NCBI GenBank assembly: GCA_004559845.1
Contig: SFWW01000042.1
Coordinates: 1-22,383, forward strand
DNA length: 22,383 nt
Source of the DNA: a bacterium
GTDB taxonomy: Bacteria; Bacteroidota; Bacteroidia; Bacteroidales; Muribaculaceae
Direction: 5' to 3'
Shown here: positions 1 through 7,352 of the stretch, one piece after another
Numbering within the stretch: the stretch's first letter is position 1
Layout of the letters: every line of letters begins with the position of its first letter
Notes under the pieces: generated by a model
The model's database searches: none
What the model saw: the letters and a program-made list of their open reading frames with translations, nothing else
What the model was told of the DNA's origin: nothing
Program-made: the position numbers and the translations under genes

Positions 1-90
1 CGGTGGCTCGCTGTGCGCGCCACTCACATCCCTCGCCGCCCGAAAAAAAAGCCGCTTCGCGGAAAAAAAGTCGGCTTCGCCGAAAAAAAA
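1..90. repeat. Dispersed intergenic repeat block, copy 1
   Basis: This 90-bp block recurs at 5375-5464 in the same orientation with one visible mismatch (base 17, G here and T there). It ends in two adjacent short hairpins separated by A-runs: CCGC-TTC-GCGG (about 51-62) and CGGC-TTC-GCCG (about 72-82). It begins at the window edge, so the unit may extend further left; at the other copy the bases immediately upstream form a long hairpin. It is non-coding and its function is unknown. Confidence 0.85.
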
Positions 91-184
91 CTGCGCCTAT
101 GGGGGTTGGCGTGGGCGGCTGCGTGGGTGTGAGCATTGAGGGGCGGGCGCAAAATATTGCGCCACTACAAGTGGGGGGATAGTG

Positions 185-481
185 GCTATAGATGCTATAG
201 ATGCTATAGATGCTATAGATGCTATAGATGCTATAGATGCTATAGACGCTATAGATGCTATAGATGCTATAGATGCTATAGACGCTATAGATGCTATAGA
301 CGCTATAGACGCTATAGATGCTATAGATGCTATAGATGCTATAGATGCTATAGATGCTATAGATGCTATAGATGCTATAGATGCTATAGATGCTATAGAT
401 GCTATAGACGCTATAGACGCTATAGACGCTATAGACGCTATAGACGCTATAGACGCTATAGAGGCTATAGAGGATATAGAG
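185..481. repeat. 9-bp tandem array, 33 units of GCTATAGAY
   Basis: There are 33 uninterrupted 9-bp units by direct count. Twenty read GCTATAGAT, ten GCTATAGAC, two GCTATAGAG, and the last is GATATAGAG. The variants are clustered: six T units, a mixed stretch, ten T units in a row, six C units in a row, then the G variants, as expected from slippage with local homogenisation. Each unit carries the palindrome CTATAG. Because 9 bp equals three codons, all frames stay open (Ala-Ile-Asp or Cys-Tyr-Arg repeats), but I see no credible start signal, and the open frames run antisense into the 3' end of the HD gene. I treat it as a non-coding, probably length-variable minisatellite. Confidence 0.95.
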
Positions 482-514
482 GATATGGGCTTTTGGGGAT
501 GTGGGCTTGGTGGG

Positions 515-705
515 ATGGAGGAGATAAAAAAGTCGGCTTCGCCGAAAAAAACTGCGCCTGCCGCAAAAAATGGCGCATCGTGTGTATCAAGGGTGGCATG
601 GCCCTACCTGTGGATTCTTGCCACGACCGACCCTCCGAGGCTCTTTCTTCTCGCTATGGCGGGCTCCAAGCCCCTAAAATCCATAAGCCCCATGAAAAAA
701 AATCA
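515..705. repeat. Dispersed intergenic repeat modules
   Basis: This is a mosaic of modules found elsewhere in the window. A GTCGGCTTCG-CCGAAAAAA hairpin module sits at about 532-550 (also at 71-90, 5444-5464 and 22160-22180). A segment reading ATCGTGTGTATCA-GGGTGG near 578-597 resembles 22204-22225. A segment ending GACCCTCCGAGGCTC at about 613-642 closely matches one at about 5465-5495. The order of modules differs between copies. I see no gene between the array and the HD gene stop at 722. Confidence 0.7.
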
Positions 706-721
706 CGGTATTGCGAAGGAT

Positions 722-2806
722 TTAGTCGGCTTCGGCGGGGTGTGGGGTGGATTTTTGGGAAGCCACATCGTCGGGGTATTCAATGCGCTGATGATACATA
801 GAGCGCAAGCGATTGATGAAGGCTTGCTTCACGATACTGATTTCTCTCAGCGTGATAGGCGCTTCATTGAGCAATCCGTCTTTGAGTTGCGACGACACGA
901 TGCGGTCCACAATGGCAGTGATGGTGGCTTCGTCGGGCTCTTTAAGGCTTCTGGTGGCAGCCTCGCAGGCATCAGCCATCATCACAATAGCCGTTTCTTT
1001 GCTTTGCGGATTCGGACCGGGATAAGTGTAGGGAGCGGGGTCCACTTCTCCATCGGGATTTGCCTTGCACGCCATAGTGTAGAAATATTTGGTGGTGCCT
1101 TTGCCGTGGTGCTGAGCAATGAAATCGCAAATGGCTTTCGGCAATTTAGCCTTTGATGCACGCTTCAATCCATCGGGCACGTGGTTGATTACGATTTGTG
1201 CGCTTTGCATCGGGGTGAGGGCATCGTGCGGATTCACGCCATACTGGTTTTCGGTGAAGAAAGCGGGATTTTCAATTTTTCCCACATCGTGGAAAAGGGC
1301 TCCTGCCCTCACCAATTGCACATTGGCATTGATGTCGGTGGCGGCTTCACACGCCAAATTTGCCACTTGGAGCGAGTGCTGGAAAGTGCCCGAGCAAGTA
1401 GACGCCAATTCGCGCAGCAGCACGTGGTTGGTGTCCGACAATTCCACAAGAGTCATCGTAGAGGTAAAACCGAATATTTTTTCCACCAAGAAGATCAGCA
1501 CATAGGAGAAAGCCAAGAAACCGGCATTGAGTGCAAATTTCAAGAAATTGTGCCAATTATTGTAGGGCTCATCGGTGAAAAAGCTCCACATTTCGGCAAA
1601 ACTCGCAAAGTTTTTGTTGATGGCGGTCATTGAAAAATACACCACCGAATAGCCCAAAAACACAAAGAATGCACAGCGCATCAAGTGTGCTCTGCGCGAG
1701 AATTCATACATCGACGTCACGGCTATGTTGCCCACCAGAAATTGCATAATGATGAATTCGGCACGGTCTTTAGCCACGATAGAGCAAATCACCACCATCA
1801 CCATGTGGCTATAGAAGGCGGTGCGAGAATCGGTGAAGGCAGTAATCACGATAGGCACCAAGGCAAAAGGCACCAAATAGATTTGCCACCACACCTTCAC
1901 CACAATGATTTCCACCATCACGATAAAGAGCGTGATAAACACAATGAGGAAAATCATTTTGCGATAGTCGGAGAAGGTGCGATTGCGGAAGAGGTACATA
2001 AAGAGGAAAAACGAAGCCATCATGAGCGAAACCAATGCGCACTGCGCAAACCAGCTCCAGGCGTGGCTCGACTCCTTCTCGTTGGTTTCCACCATTATTT
2101 TGTAGCACTGCCCCAAAGTGTTTGCCACTTCGGGGGTCACGATATCGCCTTTTCGCACAATCACCGTGCCTTTGCTCACGATGCCATCGGGCAATCGTGC
2201 CGATTCGATGGCATCGGCGAGGACTTGCGCACTTTTCGCTTCGTTTTTGGCAAGGTTTGGCGCCAAAATTTCTTCGGCGGAAATTTTGTTGATAATGATT
2301 TCGGCATTAGAGTTGGGCGGACTCAGCGGGGAGAGTTTTTTGAGCACCTGTTCGGCGGTGTACATATTGGCAGTGGGGATTTTTTCCTCCCCCTCCATAA
2401 TGTATTTCATTTTGCTCGTGTTCTCGTCGATAATGCCTTTTTCCAAGCACTGCTTCACCTTCTCCAAGATGGCGGTGCGCACTTGCGCAGGCACTTCGGG
2501 ATGCGCATTCATGATTTCTTGCAGCGTGGCAAGGCGATTGATATGGCTGTTTTCGTCGTAGCGTTCGTAGGTGGGCACAAATTCATCCTTCACCTTTTTC
2601 ACTGCTGCTGCCGTGTCGGGATAATGGTCCACGTCAAACGGTGCTTTGTAGTCGTCGTATGCCCACTTGGCATCCACCGTATACGAGCGCAAGCACTCCG
2701 GGATTTGGAGTTCGGTTTCCGGCAAGAAATAGGTGATGAGCAACACCGATAGCACGATAAAGCCCACATTCACCAGCAATTTAGTATTTTTGCTACTCTT
2801 TTCCAT
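722..2806 (-). CDS. pgpH: 7TM-HD family membrane phosphodiesterase (PgpH-like)
   Basis: The predicted product has 694 residues: one N-terminal membrane helix (about 10-28), an extracytoplasmic domain (about 30-245), a cluster of roughly seven helices (about 250-440) and a cytoplasmic HD domain. Metal-binding residues are visible: His477 (FQHS), His506-Asp507 in LFHDVGK, His542, His566-His567 and Asp612 in MMADACEAATRS. This is the architecture of PgpH, which degrades cyclic di-AMP in Gram-positives. In Bacteroidetes it is usually annotated as an HDIG-domain protein, so the substrate here is inferred. It lies 53 bp downstream of the rel-type gene on the same strand, which suggests one transcript. 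The last codons (HPAEAD) contain a variant of the neighbouring intergenic repeat motif, so the 3' end may have been reshaped by repeat insertion. Confidence 0.9.
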   Translation of the reverse strand: MEKSSKNTKLLVNVGFIVLSVLLITYFLPETELQIPECLRSYTVDAKWAYDDYKAPFDVDHYPDTAAAVKKVKDEFVPTYERYDENSHINRLATLQEIMNAHPEVPAQVRTAILEKVKQCLEKGIIDENTSKMKYIMEGEEKIPTANMYTAEQVLKKLSPLSPPNSNAEIIINKISAEEILAPNLAKNEAKSAQVLADAIESARLPDGIVSKGTVIVRKGDIVTPEVANTLGQCYKIMVETNEKESSHAWSWFAQCALVSLMMASFFLFMYLFRNRTFSDYRKMIFLIVFITLFIVMVEIIVVKVWWQIYLVPFALVPIVITAFTDSRTAFYSHMVMVVICSIVAKDRAEFIIMQFLVGNIAVTSMYEFSRRAHLMRCAFFVFLGYSVVYFSMTAINKNFASFAEMWSFFTDEPYNNWHNFLKFALNAGFLAFSYVLIFLVEKIFGFTSTMTLVELSDTNHVLLRELASTCSGTFQHSLQVANLACEAATDINANVQLVRAGALFHDVGKIENPAFFTENQYGVNPHDALTPMQSAQIVINHVPDGLKRASKAKLPKAICDFIAQHHGKGTTKYFYTMACKANPDGEVDPAPYTYPGPNPQSKETAIVMMADACEAATRSLKEPDEATITAIVDRIVSSQLKDGLLNEAPITLREISIVKQAFINRLRSMYHQRIEYPDDVASQKSTPHPAEAD

Positions 2807-2859
2807 AGGTCAATCATTTTGTGTACAAAAAAAATGGGTCACTGCGGAGCGCCGCTTGG

Positions 2860-5097
2860 CTATCGCACCCTCACCGCTTGCGACACGCCCTTAACCTTCT
2901 TTAATCGCTTGCACAATTGGGTCACCACATCGGTATCGTCGACCATGGCCTCCAATTCGCAGTGAAACACGCCATCGTCGGCAGAGATGTTGAGCCTACG
3001 CATATTGAGCGAAAGATTGGTGGAAATCAAGTAAATGATTTCTTGCAAAATGCCTTGGCGGTCGATGCCTTCAAGGCTGATGGTGACATTGAATTTCTTG
3101 GCTTTGGTTTCCCATTGCGTTTGCACGATTCTGCCGCCAAAACTACTCTTCAATCTTGTGGCTTGCTCACAATCCATTTTGTGCACCACCACCTCATTGT
3201 CGTCGGTCACGAAGCCAATCACGGTATCGCCGGGAATGGGATTGCAGCAATCGGCTATGCGATAATTGCTCTTGCCATCCACGGTGCGCAATTCATACAC
3301 TTTTTTTGTGTCGATTTTGCCTTCGTTAGCCACCACCTCATTGTCGGCATTGCTATTGGAGTGGCGATTGCCGAAGGGATTCATGAGGCGGTCGAGCAAG
3401 CCCCGCGACGCCGGTTTGAAAATTTTCACCAAACTCTGCGATAGTGCTATCTCATTGTTGCCAATCATCAGATAGAGTTCATCGCGATTTTTCAGATGCT
3501 CGGCGCTGATGATGCGGTTGATGTTGACGCTCGATGCTTCCACCTCATTTTCTTGCAAAAATGCTTTGAGCATGGCTTCGCCCTTGGAAATGATGGAACG
3601 GCGGTCGTGGCGCAGCGCGGCACGCAGGCGCGTTTTACCCTTAGCAGTAACCAAAAATTTATCCCATTCCGCCTTAGGCTGCTGAGAGCGACTGGTGAGC
3701 ACTTCCACTTGGTCGCCACTGGCGAGTTTGTGTGAAATGGGCACCAATTTATGGTTGATTTTGCCGGCAATGCAGTGCGTACCCAATTCGGTGTGCAAAT
3801 GGAAAGCCAAATCGAGCACCGATGCGTCTTTCGGCAAAGTGATGAGTTCGCCTTTGGGGGTAAACACCACGATTTCGCTGGCAAAGAGGTTGAGCTTGAT
3901 GGTGTCGAGAAAGTCGATGGCATTCGACTCCGGATTTTTGAGGATGTCTTCAATGGTTTGGAGCCACGCTGCCAATTCGCTTTCTTCTTCGCCCTCACCG
4001 ATTTTGTATTTCCAATGGGCGGCAAAACCGCGTTCGGCAATATCGTCCATTCGTCGGCTGCGAATTTGCACTTCCACCCAATTGCCGTCGGGTCCCATCA
4101 CCGTCACGTGGAGGGCGCGATAGCCATTGGCTTTAGGGTTGCTAATCCAGTCGCGCAGACGGTCGGGGTGCATAGAGTAGAGGTCGGTGATTTCGCTGTA
4201 GATATTGAGGCAAATGCGCTTTTCATCCGCCTCGTTGTCGCACTCAAACACGATGCGGGCGGCATAATAGTCATACACCTGGGAGAAGGGTATGTGCTTG
4301 GTTTCCATCTTTTTCCAGATAGAGTAATGCGATTTGATGCGCGCCTTAAATTCAAATTTAAGCCCCATCTTTTTCAAGCGCTCATTGATGGGTGCTGCAA
4401 AGCGAGAAAAAATTTCCTCATTGCGCGGGGCGTTTGCCACAATTTGTTCTTCAATGGCAGCATAATCGTCGGGGTGCTCATATTTGAAACTCAAGTCTTC
4501 GAGTTCGGTTTTGATGGCAAACAATCCCAATCGATGCGCCAGCGGGGCGTAGATGTATAGCGTTTCGCCGGCAATTTTGTATTGCTTGGCAGGCGGCATC
4601 GACTGCAGGGTGCGCATATTGTGCAGGCGGTCAGCCATTTTGATGAGCACCACACGAATGTCGTCGCTCATGGTAAGCAACAGTTTGCGGAAATTTTCCG
4701 CCTGCGCCGAAGCGTGCGCTCCGAAAATGCCGCCGGAAATCTTGGTAAGTCCATCCACAATTTGAGCAATTTTTTTGCCAAACATCGCCTCGATGTCTTC
4801 GGTGGTGTACTCCGTGTCTTCCACCACATCGTGAAGCAACGCAGCACAAATGGAGGTAGAGCCCAACCCAATCTCCTGACTCACAATCCGTGCCACCGTG
4901 ATGGGGTGCAAAATGTAGGGCTCGCCGGAGCGGCGGCGAACACCTTTATGGGCTTCACAAGCAAACTTAAAAGCCTTGTCGATGATTTCCACTTTTTTGC
5001 GGTGATTGCTCGACAAATAACCGTTCAACAGGTCTTGATAAGCCTCTTGTATCAATTTATCTTCTTCTTCCGGTGTCATTTTATTTTGCGTTGCCAT
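2860..5097 (-). CDS. rel: Bifunctional (p)ppGpp synthetase/hydrolase (RelA/SpoT family)
   Basis: The product is a 745-residue long RSH enzyme that makes and degrades the stringent-response alarmone (p)ppGpp. Domains in order: HD hydrolase (about 45-195, with His64 and His89-Asp90 in LLHDVVEDT), synthetase (about 245-365, with ARIKSHYS, PKANGYRALH and VEVQIRS), TGS (about 410-470) and C-terminal ACT (about 669-745). The hydrolase motif is intact. The synthetase carries RLRD (313-316) where bifunctional enzymes have RxKD and synthetase-only RelA has ExDD, supporting bifunctionality. I chose the ATG at 5097. The frame is open up to 5196, but a TAnnTTTG element at 5121-5128 puts transcription start close to 5115, and the extra upstream residues derive from a dispersed repeat. 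The PgpH-like gene follows after 53 bp. Confidence 0.95.
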   Translation of the reverse strand: MATQNKMTPEEEDKLIQEAYQDLLNGYLSSNHRKKVEIIDKAFKFACEAHKGVRRRSGEPYILHPITVARIVSQEIGLGSTSICAALLHDVVEDTEYTTEDIEAMFGKKIAQIVDGLTKISGGIFGAHASAQAENFRKLLLTMSDDIRVVLIKMADRLHNMRTLQSMPPAKQYKIAGETLYIYAPLAHRLGLFAIKTELEDLSFKYEHPDDYAAIEEQIVANAPRNEEIFSRFAAPINERLKKMGLKFEFKARIKSHYSIWKKMETKHIPFSQVYDYYAARIVFECDNEADEKRICLNIYSEITDLYSMHPDRLRDWISNPKANGYRALHVTVMGPDGNWVEVQIRSRRMDDIAERGFAAHWKYKIGEGEEESELAAWLQTIEDILKNPESNAIDFLDTIKLNLFASEIVVFTPKGELITLPKDASVLDLAFHLHTELGTHCIAGKINHKLVPISHKLASGDQVEVLTSRSQQPKAEWDKFLVTAKGKTRLRAALRHDRRSIISKGEAMLKAFLQENEVEASSVNINRIISAEHLKNRDELYLMIGNNEIALSQSLVKIFKPASRGLLDRLMNPFGNRHSNSNADNEVVANEGKIDTKKVYELRTVDGKSNYRIADCCNPIPGDTVIGFVTDDNEVVVHKMDCEQATRLKSSFGGRIVQTQWETKAKKFNVTISLEGIDRQGILQEIIYLISTNLSLNMRRLNISADDGVFHCELEAMVDDTDVVTQLCKRLKKVKGVSQAVRVR

Positions 5098-5120
5098 ATA
5101 TTTCCCAATCATTTTAACCA

Positions 5121-5128
5121 CAAACTTA
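5121..5128 (-). promoter_or_regulatory. Putative -7 promoter element of the rel operon
   Basis: On the minus strand this reads TAAGTTTG, matching the Bacteroidetes consensus TAnnTTTG, 23 bp before the chosen ATG. The -33 box 19 bp further upstream is poor (TGTGG instead of TTTG). It implies a short leader and rules out starts upstream of about 5115. Confidence 0.5.
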
Positions 5129-5187
5129 CGAATTATTTGCGAAATAACCACACTTTTCGCCCACTTTTTTTCTATTAGTCGGCACGG

Positions 5188-5234
5188 CTCTTTCATTTAC
5201 GGCTATTTTTGATTGCGGCTGCTTGATTTGGTGG
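5188..5234. repeat. Dispersed repeat module, TTTACGGCTATTTTTGAT type, copy A
   Basis: The module runs from CTCTTTCATTTACGG through GCGGCTGCTTGATTTGG. A close copy lies at 22042-22081 in the same orientation. An inverted, shorter copy lies at 10512-10550. Here it lies immediately upstream of the rel promoter. Confidence 0.75.
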
Positions 5235-5307
5235 AATGGAGAGGGGTTTTGAGGGATGGAAGAGAACAAAAAGTCGGGAGGCGGGGATGTGAGGGCTGAA
5301 GCCCTAT

Positions 5308-5376
5308 CGTGAGCCGGCGAATGGGGATAAAGCCGAAAACGAGTTTTCGCCATTTTATCCCCACTCGCTGCTCACG
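5308..5376. repeat. Long imperfect hairpin
   Basis: The left arm (5308-5340) and right arm (5343-5376) are inverted copies with a 2-base centre. Paired blocks include CGTGAGC/GCTCACG, TGGGGATAAA/TTTATCCCCA and CGAAAAC/GTTTTCG, with a few mismatches and small bulges. A smaller hairpin, AGGGCT-GA-AGCCCT, lies just upstream at about 5292-5305. The right arm runs directly into the 90-bp repeat shared with the window start. No coding sequence is visible. Confidence 0.75.
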
Positions 5377-5464
5377 GTGGCTCGCTGTGCTCGCCACTCA
5401 CATCCCTCGCCGCCCGAAAAAAAAGCCGCTTCGCGGAAAAAAAGTCGGCTTCGCCGAAAAAAAA
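5375..5464. repeat. Dispersed intergenic repeat block, copy 2
   Basis: This is the second copy of the block at 1-90, in the same orientation with one visible mismatch, again ending in two A-flanked mini-hairpins. It is followed by the GACCCTCCGAGGCTC module (about 5465-5495) also seen at about 613-642. The 5198-5931 gap holds this block, the long hairpin, the REPIN-like element and the aminotransferase promoter, but no convincing gene. Confidence 0.85.
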
Positions 5465-5590
5465 ATTCTCGCCACAACCGACCCTCCGAGGCTCAATCCC
5501 TTGACTTTGGCGGTCTCCAAGCGGCACTTCAGGCTTCGCCTTCGCTTGCACGGAGTTGCCCACAATAAGCCATCTCGATGGCGAATTGGA

Positions 5591-5773
5591 GATTGCAAAG
5601 GGACGGTTATTTTGCAATCAAATCCCGCATAATCCATTCATTACCAAAATTTTAATACGATTTTTCGCAACCAAAAGTTTCAAAGAAAAAGCCTTCCCAA
5701 ATCACCCGTCAACACCCTGAAAAACAACTAACTACACCATTTTTGATTGCAAAAGAACCGTCCCTTTGCAATC
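5591..5773. mobile_element. REPIN-like or MITE-like element
   Basis: Two 29-bp hairpins face each other. The left arm (5591-5619) has a 9-bp stem GATTGCAAA/TTTGCAATC around an 11-base loop. The right arm (5745-5773) has the same stem and, on the opposite strand, nearly the same loop. The arms are inverted copies: 18 bp match perfectly (5591-5608 against 5756-5773), and about 32 bp match with one mismatch. A further inverted pair, ATCCCGCAT (5622-5630) and ATGCGGGAT (5781-5789), lies just inside the left arm and just outside the right. The spacer of about 125 bp is AT-rich and non-coding. Two inverted REP hairpins are the architecture of REPINs mobilised by RAYT (Y1) transposases. No transposase is in the window and I found no clear target duplication. 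Confidence 0.7.
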
Positions 5774-5803
5774 ACGAAAAATGCGGGATTTATGAGCGTG
5801 GGT

Positions 5804-5834
5804 TTTGCGGTGCGCAAAAAAAAGCGTAAATTTG
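5804..5834 (+). promoter_or_regulatory. Putative promoter of the aminotransferase gene
   Basis: TTTG at 5804-5807 and TAAATTTG at 5827-5834, separated by 19 bp, match the Bacteroidetes housekeeping promoter (TTTG, N19-21, TAnnTTTG). The leader to the ATG would be roughly 90-95 nt. Confidence 0.55.
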
Positions 5835-5931
5835 TGGTGCACTTTCGGCTAAGAGGTTTTTCTGCTTCAGCAGCCGGCACATAGTGTTGCACAATAAAAT
5901 TATATTGTAGTTACATTTTAAGCATTTTCAC

Positions 5932-7116
5932 ATGATGAGTAGCATGGTTTCCGACCGTATTCAAGCACTTTCGCCTTCGTCGCAAAAGAGTCAAGAACTT
6001 AAAGCGCAAGGGGTGGATGTAATTAATCTTTCTGTGGGTGAACCGGATTTTGCCACACCCGACCACATTAAGGCTGCCGCCAAAGAGGCGATTGACCAAA
6101 ACTTCAGTTTTTACACGCCGGTGCCGGGCTATCTGTCGCTGCGAAAAGCCATCTGCGAAAAACTACAGCGCGAAAACGGCGTGACCTTCTCGCCCGAACA
6201 AATCGTGGTGGGAAATGGTGCCAAACATGAGCTTACCAATGTGATAATGAGCATCATCAACCCCGGCGATGAAGTGGTGATTCCCACGCCGGCATGGGTG
6301 AGCTACATTCAGATGGTGATTCTTGCCGGTGGCAAGAGTGTGGAAGTGCCCACCACCATGGAGCAGAATTTTAAGGTGAGCCCTGAGCAACTGGAAGCGG
6401 CTATCACACCTCGCACCAAATTGGTGATTTTCTGTTCGCCCAGCAATCCCACGGGCAGTGTGTACACCGAGGCTGAACTGCGCGCGCTCGCCGGCGTGCT
6501 GGCGCGCCATCCGCAAGTGATGGTGCTTGCCGACGAAATATATGAACACATCAATTACATAGGCGGCAATTTCTCCATTGCGCGCTGTGAGCACCTTGCC
6601 GATAGGGTGTGCATCATCAATGGCGTGTCGAAAGCCTACGCCATGACCGGATGGCGCATCGGCTTTGTGGCGGCTCCGCTGTGGCTGGCGAAAGCCATCA
6701 ACAAACTGCAAGGGCAATACACGAGCGGTGCTTCGTCGATTGCACAAAAAGCTGCCGAGGCAGCCTTCGCCGGAGAGCAGCAATGCGTGGCTGACATGCG
6801 GGAGGCTTTCCGTCGGCGCCGCGACTTGATTGTGGAGCGATTGCGCGAAATTCCGGGCTTAGACGTAAACGTGCCCGACGGCGCATTCTACGTGTTCCCG
6901 GGCGTGACTTCTTTCTTTGGCAAATCGGCAGGCGAACACACCATTCGCGATGCCAACGATTTGGCGATGTATCTCTTGCAAGAAGCCCATGTGGCAACCG
7001 TGAGCGGCGATGCCTTCTCTTGCCCGGGCCATATCCGCTTGAGCTACGCCACCTCCGACGCCAACATCATTGAAGCCACCACCCGAATCAAAACAGCCCT
7101 CGCAAAATTGGGATAA
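5932..7116 (+). CDS. PLP-dependent class I aminotransferase (aspartate aminotransferase-like)
   Basis: The 394-residue product is a fold-type I aminotransferase that transfers an amino group between an amino acid (probably aspartate) and a 2-oxo acid using pyridoxal phosphate. The PLP lysine is Lys234 in GVSKAYAMTGWRIGF. Other landmarks are SNPTG (Asn172), LADEIY (Asp201) and the substrate-carboxylate arginine Arg369 in HIRLSY. Length and motif order match complete class I enzymes such as bacterial AspC-like proteins. Substrate specificity cannot be read from these motifs alone. The second codon is also ATG, so the start could be 5935. It appears monocistronic, with its own promoter and a hairpin terminator downstream. 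Confidence 0.93.
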   Translation: MMSSMVSDRIQALSPSSQKSQELKAQGVDVINLSVGEPDFATPDHIKAAAKEAIDQNFSFYTPVPGYLSLRKAICEKLQRENGVTFSPEQIVVGNGAKHELTNVIMSIINPGDEVVIPTPAWVSYIQMVILAGGKSVEVPTTMEQNFKVSPEQLEAAITPRTKLVIFCSPSNPTGSVYTEAELRALAGVLARHPQVMVLADEIYEHINYIGGNFSIARCEHLADRVCIINGVSKAYAMTGWRIGFVAAPLWLAKAINKLQGQYTSGASSIAQKAAEAAFAGEQQCVADMREAFRRRRDLIVERLREIPGLDVNVPDGAFYVFPGVTSFFGKSAGEHTIRDANDLAMYLLQEAHVATVSGDAFSCPGHIRLSYATSDANIIEATTRIKTALAKLG

Positions 7117-7292
7117 GGGGACGAAAACAGAAAGTTTTGTAAGTTTTTTTGAAAGTTAAGAAGTTGCTAATCACTTTGTTATCAAAAAAGTTAAGACGAT
7201 AGACACAGTGCCGGCAAGGAATTACAATTCGCGAAACGCTATTTTTATTTGCAAAACTTAAGTAAACTCCAAACAATATTGTAAAGATGCTT

Positions 7293-7327
7293 GCGGGCGC
7301 TATCCCTCACACAAGGATAGCGCCCGC
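7293..7327. terminator. Strong hairpin, probable bidirectional terminator
   Basis: A perfect 13-bp stem (GCGGGCGCTATCC / GGATAGCGCCCGC) with a 9-base loop sits between two convergent genes that end at 7116 and 7353. Neither side has a long T-run, so it is not a textbook intrinsic terminator, but position and stability favour that role. A separate T-run lies near 7145. The rest of 7117-7352 is AT-rich with no gene seen. Confidence 0.7.
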
Positions 7328-7352
7328 AGGCTATTTAGGAACGAATGAGTGA

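Noticed and set aside
185..481. CRISPR array
   Set aside because: Units are 9 bp and contiguous, with no spacers and no cas genes.
182..1156. Open frame encoding Ala-Ile-Asp tripeptide repeats (and a Cys-Tyr-Arg frame at 136-801)
   Set aside because: Openness follows from the 9-bp tandem array; the remainder runs antisense over the HD gene and there is no good start signal.
1685..2752. Long plus-strand frame opposite the HD gene
   Set aside because: His-rich antisense shadow of a clearly conserved coding region; same for 3751-4560 opposite rel and 13623-14537 opposite the OmpA-type gene.
5098..5196. N-terminal extension of Rel to an upstream ATG
   Set aside because: The extension overlaps a dispersed repeat and the predicted promoter; the family start fits 5097.
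5309..5637. Small frames in the 5198-5931 gap
   Set aside because: They translate repeat DNA in several frames on both strands, with no family resemblance or start signal.
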